Assembly: GCF_025370755.1 (NCBI RefSeq)
Contig: NZ_JAMXFC010000006.1
Location: forward strand, 144,585-208,584
Reading direction: 5' to 3'
DNA length: 64,000 nucleotides
DNA from: Laspinema sp. D2d
Lineage (GTDB): Bacteria; Cyanobacteriota; Cyanobacteriia; Cyanobacteriales; Laspinemataceae
The notes under the pieces: generated by a model
Seen by the model: only the letters and a program-made list of their open reading frames with translations
Databases searched by the model: none
What the model was told of the DNA's origin: nothing
Made by a program: the position numbers and the translations under genes
Shown: one piece after another, positions 62,684 through 64,000 of the stretch
Layout: each line of letters starts with the position of its first letter
Position numbering within the stretch: position 1 is the first letter of the stretch

Positions 62684-64000
62684 CTACACTCCAGTTATCC
62701 CAAAATCTTGGGCGGTGAGGTAGGTAACACCTTGGAGGATGGCAAGCACTTTACCGCCACTGCTGATGGTGGTGACTCCTCCTTGGGACTGGATGGAGAG
62801 TTGACCCCAGGTTAAATGAGGGGCTAAAGTGAGTTGATCGATGCCGGATTCAAAGTCCGCGATCGCCTTAGTCCCTCGTCCATTGCCAACTATAAAGCGA
62901 TCGCTACCGCTACCTCCGATTAGGGTGTCATCGCCATCTCCGCCACAGAGGATATCATCACCCTGCTCGCCTATGAGGATATCGTTGCCGTTACCTCCGC
63001 TTAGAAAATCATTCCCCTTGCCACCGTGGAGAGTGTCATCTCCCTCTCCGGCACAGATGATATCATCACCCTGGTTGCCATTGATGAAGTCCTCTCCAGA
63101 TCCACCACTGATGTAGTCGCCTCCATCTTGATCCGCCAGGGAAGCGTCTGATGGACCGCCGTAGATGGTATCATTGCCTGCATCACCGATGAGGGTATCA
63201 CTGCTGCGATCGCCATAAATTAGATCGTGATCGGCTCCCCCCCAAGCGATATCATTATCCTGGCCGCTGTAGATGGTATCATTGCCTTCATTGCCGCTGA
63301 GGTAATCATCCCCTTGATTGCCATAGAGAATATCTCCCTCATCGGTTAGTAATTCGGAGTCAGTCCAACTCCCGCCAAAGACGGTATCACTGCCTTTATT
63401 GCCGTAGAGGACATCCCTGCCGCGATCGCCCCAGATTAAATCCTCATCCTTGCCACCATATACCGTATCATCCTCTTGACCGGCAAAGATAGTATCGTTT
63501 CCTTGGTTGCCGTGGAGTTCGTCACTGCCTTTGCCACCTTCTAGGCGATCAGCATCTCCCGGGTTATTTTCCCGTTCACTCCCTTTCCCTCCGCGTATCG
63601 TATCATTGCCATTCGCTGCATACAAATGATCATCACCATCTTCGCCATACAAATGATCATCCCCAGCATTACCCAACAGCGCATCATTCCCATGACCCCC
63701 AATTAACAGATCCCCATCCTCACTGCCAATGGCGATCGTCTCGGTTGGGTTATATCCCCCAACTGTCGAAAAGTTAGGTGACTCGGGAAGATTCATCTCG
63801 CCGCAAGGTTTCCCGTCTTCCCCAAGTTCGTTCGCTTCCCAAGGCAGTGAGCCCTTATTTTCGCCTTCCCCAACCATCACAGGAGGAATCGTCTCAGAAT
63901 TACCTCCGGGTGGAATTATCCCAGAATTATCTTCTGGAGGAATCTCTTCTGAATTATCTTCTGGGGGAATTGCTTCAGAATTATCTCCGGGTGGAATTAT
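62684..64000 (-). CDS. RTX calcium-binding protein, 5' end outside window
   Basis: Probable secreted calcium-binding protein; 438 residues are visible and the frame stays open through the right edge. Near the edge it has an imperfect repeat IPPEDNSEE/IIPPGDNSEA (about four copies). Then comes a linker (SLPWEANELGEDGKPCGEMN) and at least fifteen RTX nonapeptides of GGxGxDxLx type (GGHGNDALLGNAGDDHLYG and similar). The C-terminal part, SGSDRFIVGNGRGTKAIADF and following, resembles the closing domain of RTX proteins exported by type I secretion. No secretion genes are in view. A GTG at 63880 is not the real start because the frame continues upstream. Confidence 0.93.
   Translation of the reverse strand: MIPPGDNSEAIPPEDNSEEIPPEDNSGIIPPGGNSETIPPVMVGEGENKGSLPWEANELGEDGKPCGEMNLPESPNFSTVGGYNPTETIAIGSEDGDLLIGGHGNDALLGNAGDDHLYGEDGDDHLYAANGNDTIRGGKGSERENNPGDADRLEGGKGSDELHGNQGNDTIFAGQEDDTVYGGKDEDLIWGDRGRDVLYGNKGSDTVFGGSWTDSELLTDEGDILYGNQGDDYLSGNEGNDTIYSGQDNDIAWGGADHDLIYGDRSSDTLIGDAGNDTIYGGPSDASLADQDGGDYISGGSGEDFINGNQGDDIICAGEGDDTLHGGKGNDFLSGGNGNDILIGEQGDDILCGGDGDDTLIGGSGSDRFIVGNGRGTKAIADFESGIDQLTLAPHLTWGQLSIQSQGGVTTISSGGKVLAILQGVTYLTAQDFGITGV

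Noticed and set aside
62840..63700. Repeated short units at the right end as possible non-coding repeats
   Set aside because: They encode in-frame RTX nonapeptides on the minus strand.

Overview
The window is chromosomal DNA from a filamentous, phycobilisome-bearing cyanobacterium. Evidence: nblA, a cpcS-type bilin lyase and cpcG (rod-core linker) occur together; ndhL, a DUF3007 gene and trpA are in cyanobacterial order; the tRNA-Leu(UAA) gene carries a group I intron; there is a SigF-type sigma factor; and the HIP1 octamer GCGATCGC is very frequent. Multi-domain STAND/WD40 and kinase-ATPase-GAF-histidine kinase giants plus many dispersed hairpin repeats point to a large-genome Oscillatoriales-type organism. 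That last step is inference.

Layout. 1-1.7 kb: biotin genes (bioY cut by the left edge, then bioB), with a 9-bp minisatellite between them. 2.0-4.7 kb: phycobilisome turnover and assembly (nblA divergent from cpcS, a small HExxH metallopeptidase, cpcG). 5.2-12.1 kb: a three-gene signalling or conflict-type cassette: P-loop ATPase; 1,608-residue protein with an iSTAND-like N-terminus, TPRs, an nSTAND NTPase, a membrane helix and 14 WD40 repeats; small DGPPS-repeat protein. 12.2-17.4 kb (minus strand): recG, an unknown gene, tsf, rpsB. 18.3-20.4 kb: three tandem PEP-CTERM paralogues. 20.4-27.4 kb: a glycosyltransferase, a membrane protein, two tandem GHL10 glycosidase-like genes and an ABC-F ATPase. 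27.5-38.2 kb: mixed genes (secreted protein with a structured leader, pentapeptide protein, sigF, coiled-coil pair, STAS protein, argG, response regulator, DMT transporter, orphan TRAP binding protein). 38.9-45.6 kb: smc, PRC-barrel protein, ndhL, DUF3007 gene, trpA. 46-59.2 kb: HtrA protease, DUF760 gene, intron-containing tRNA-Leu, DUF3122-like gene, GNAT, radical SAM protein, an HstK-type hybrid kinase, an NAD-dependent epimerase and hemE. 59.7-62.6 kb: an HTH-fused dynamin-like GTPase followed by a HigBA toxin-antitoxin pair, in DNA with no complete HIP1 site. 62.7 kb to the right edge: an RTX-type calcium-binding protein, 5' end outside the window.

The two regions most likely to hold an undescribed system are the ATPase/STAND-WD40/DGPPS cassette (5200-12063) and the HTH-GTPase with adjacent HigBA (59.7-62.6 kb). 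Other notable points: a hairpin that can hide the Shine-Dalgarno sequence of a secreted-protein gene (28051-28103), a 114-bp identity tract between two PEP-CTERM paralogues, and several repeat families between genes. No CRISPR array, rRNA or intact insertion sequence was seen.
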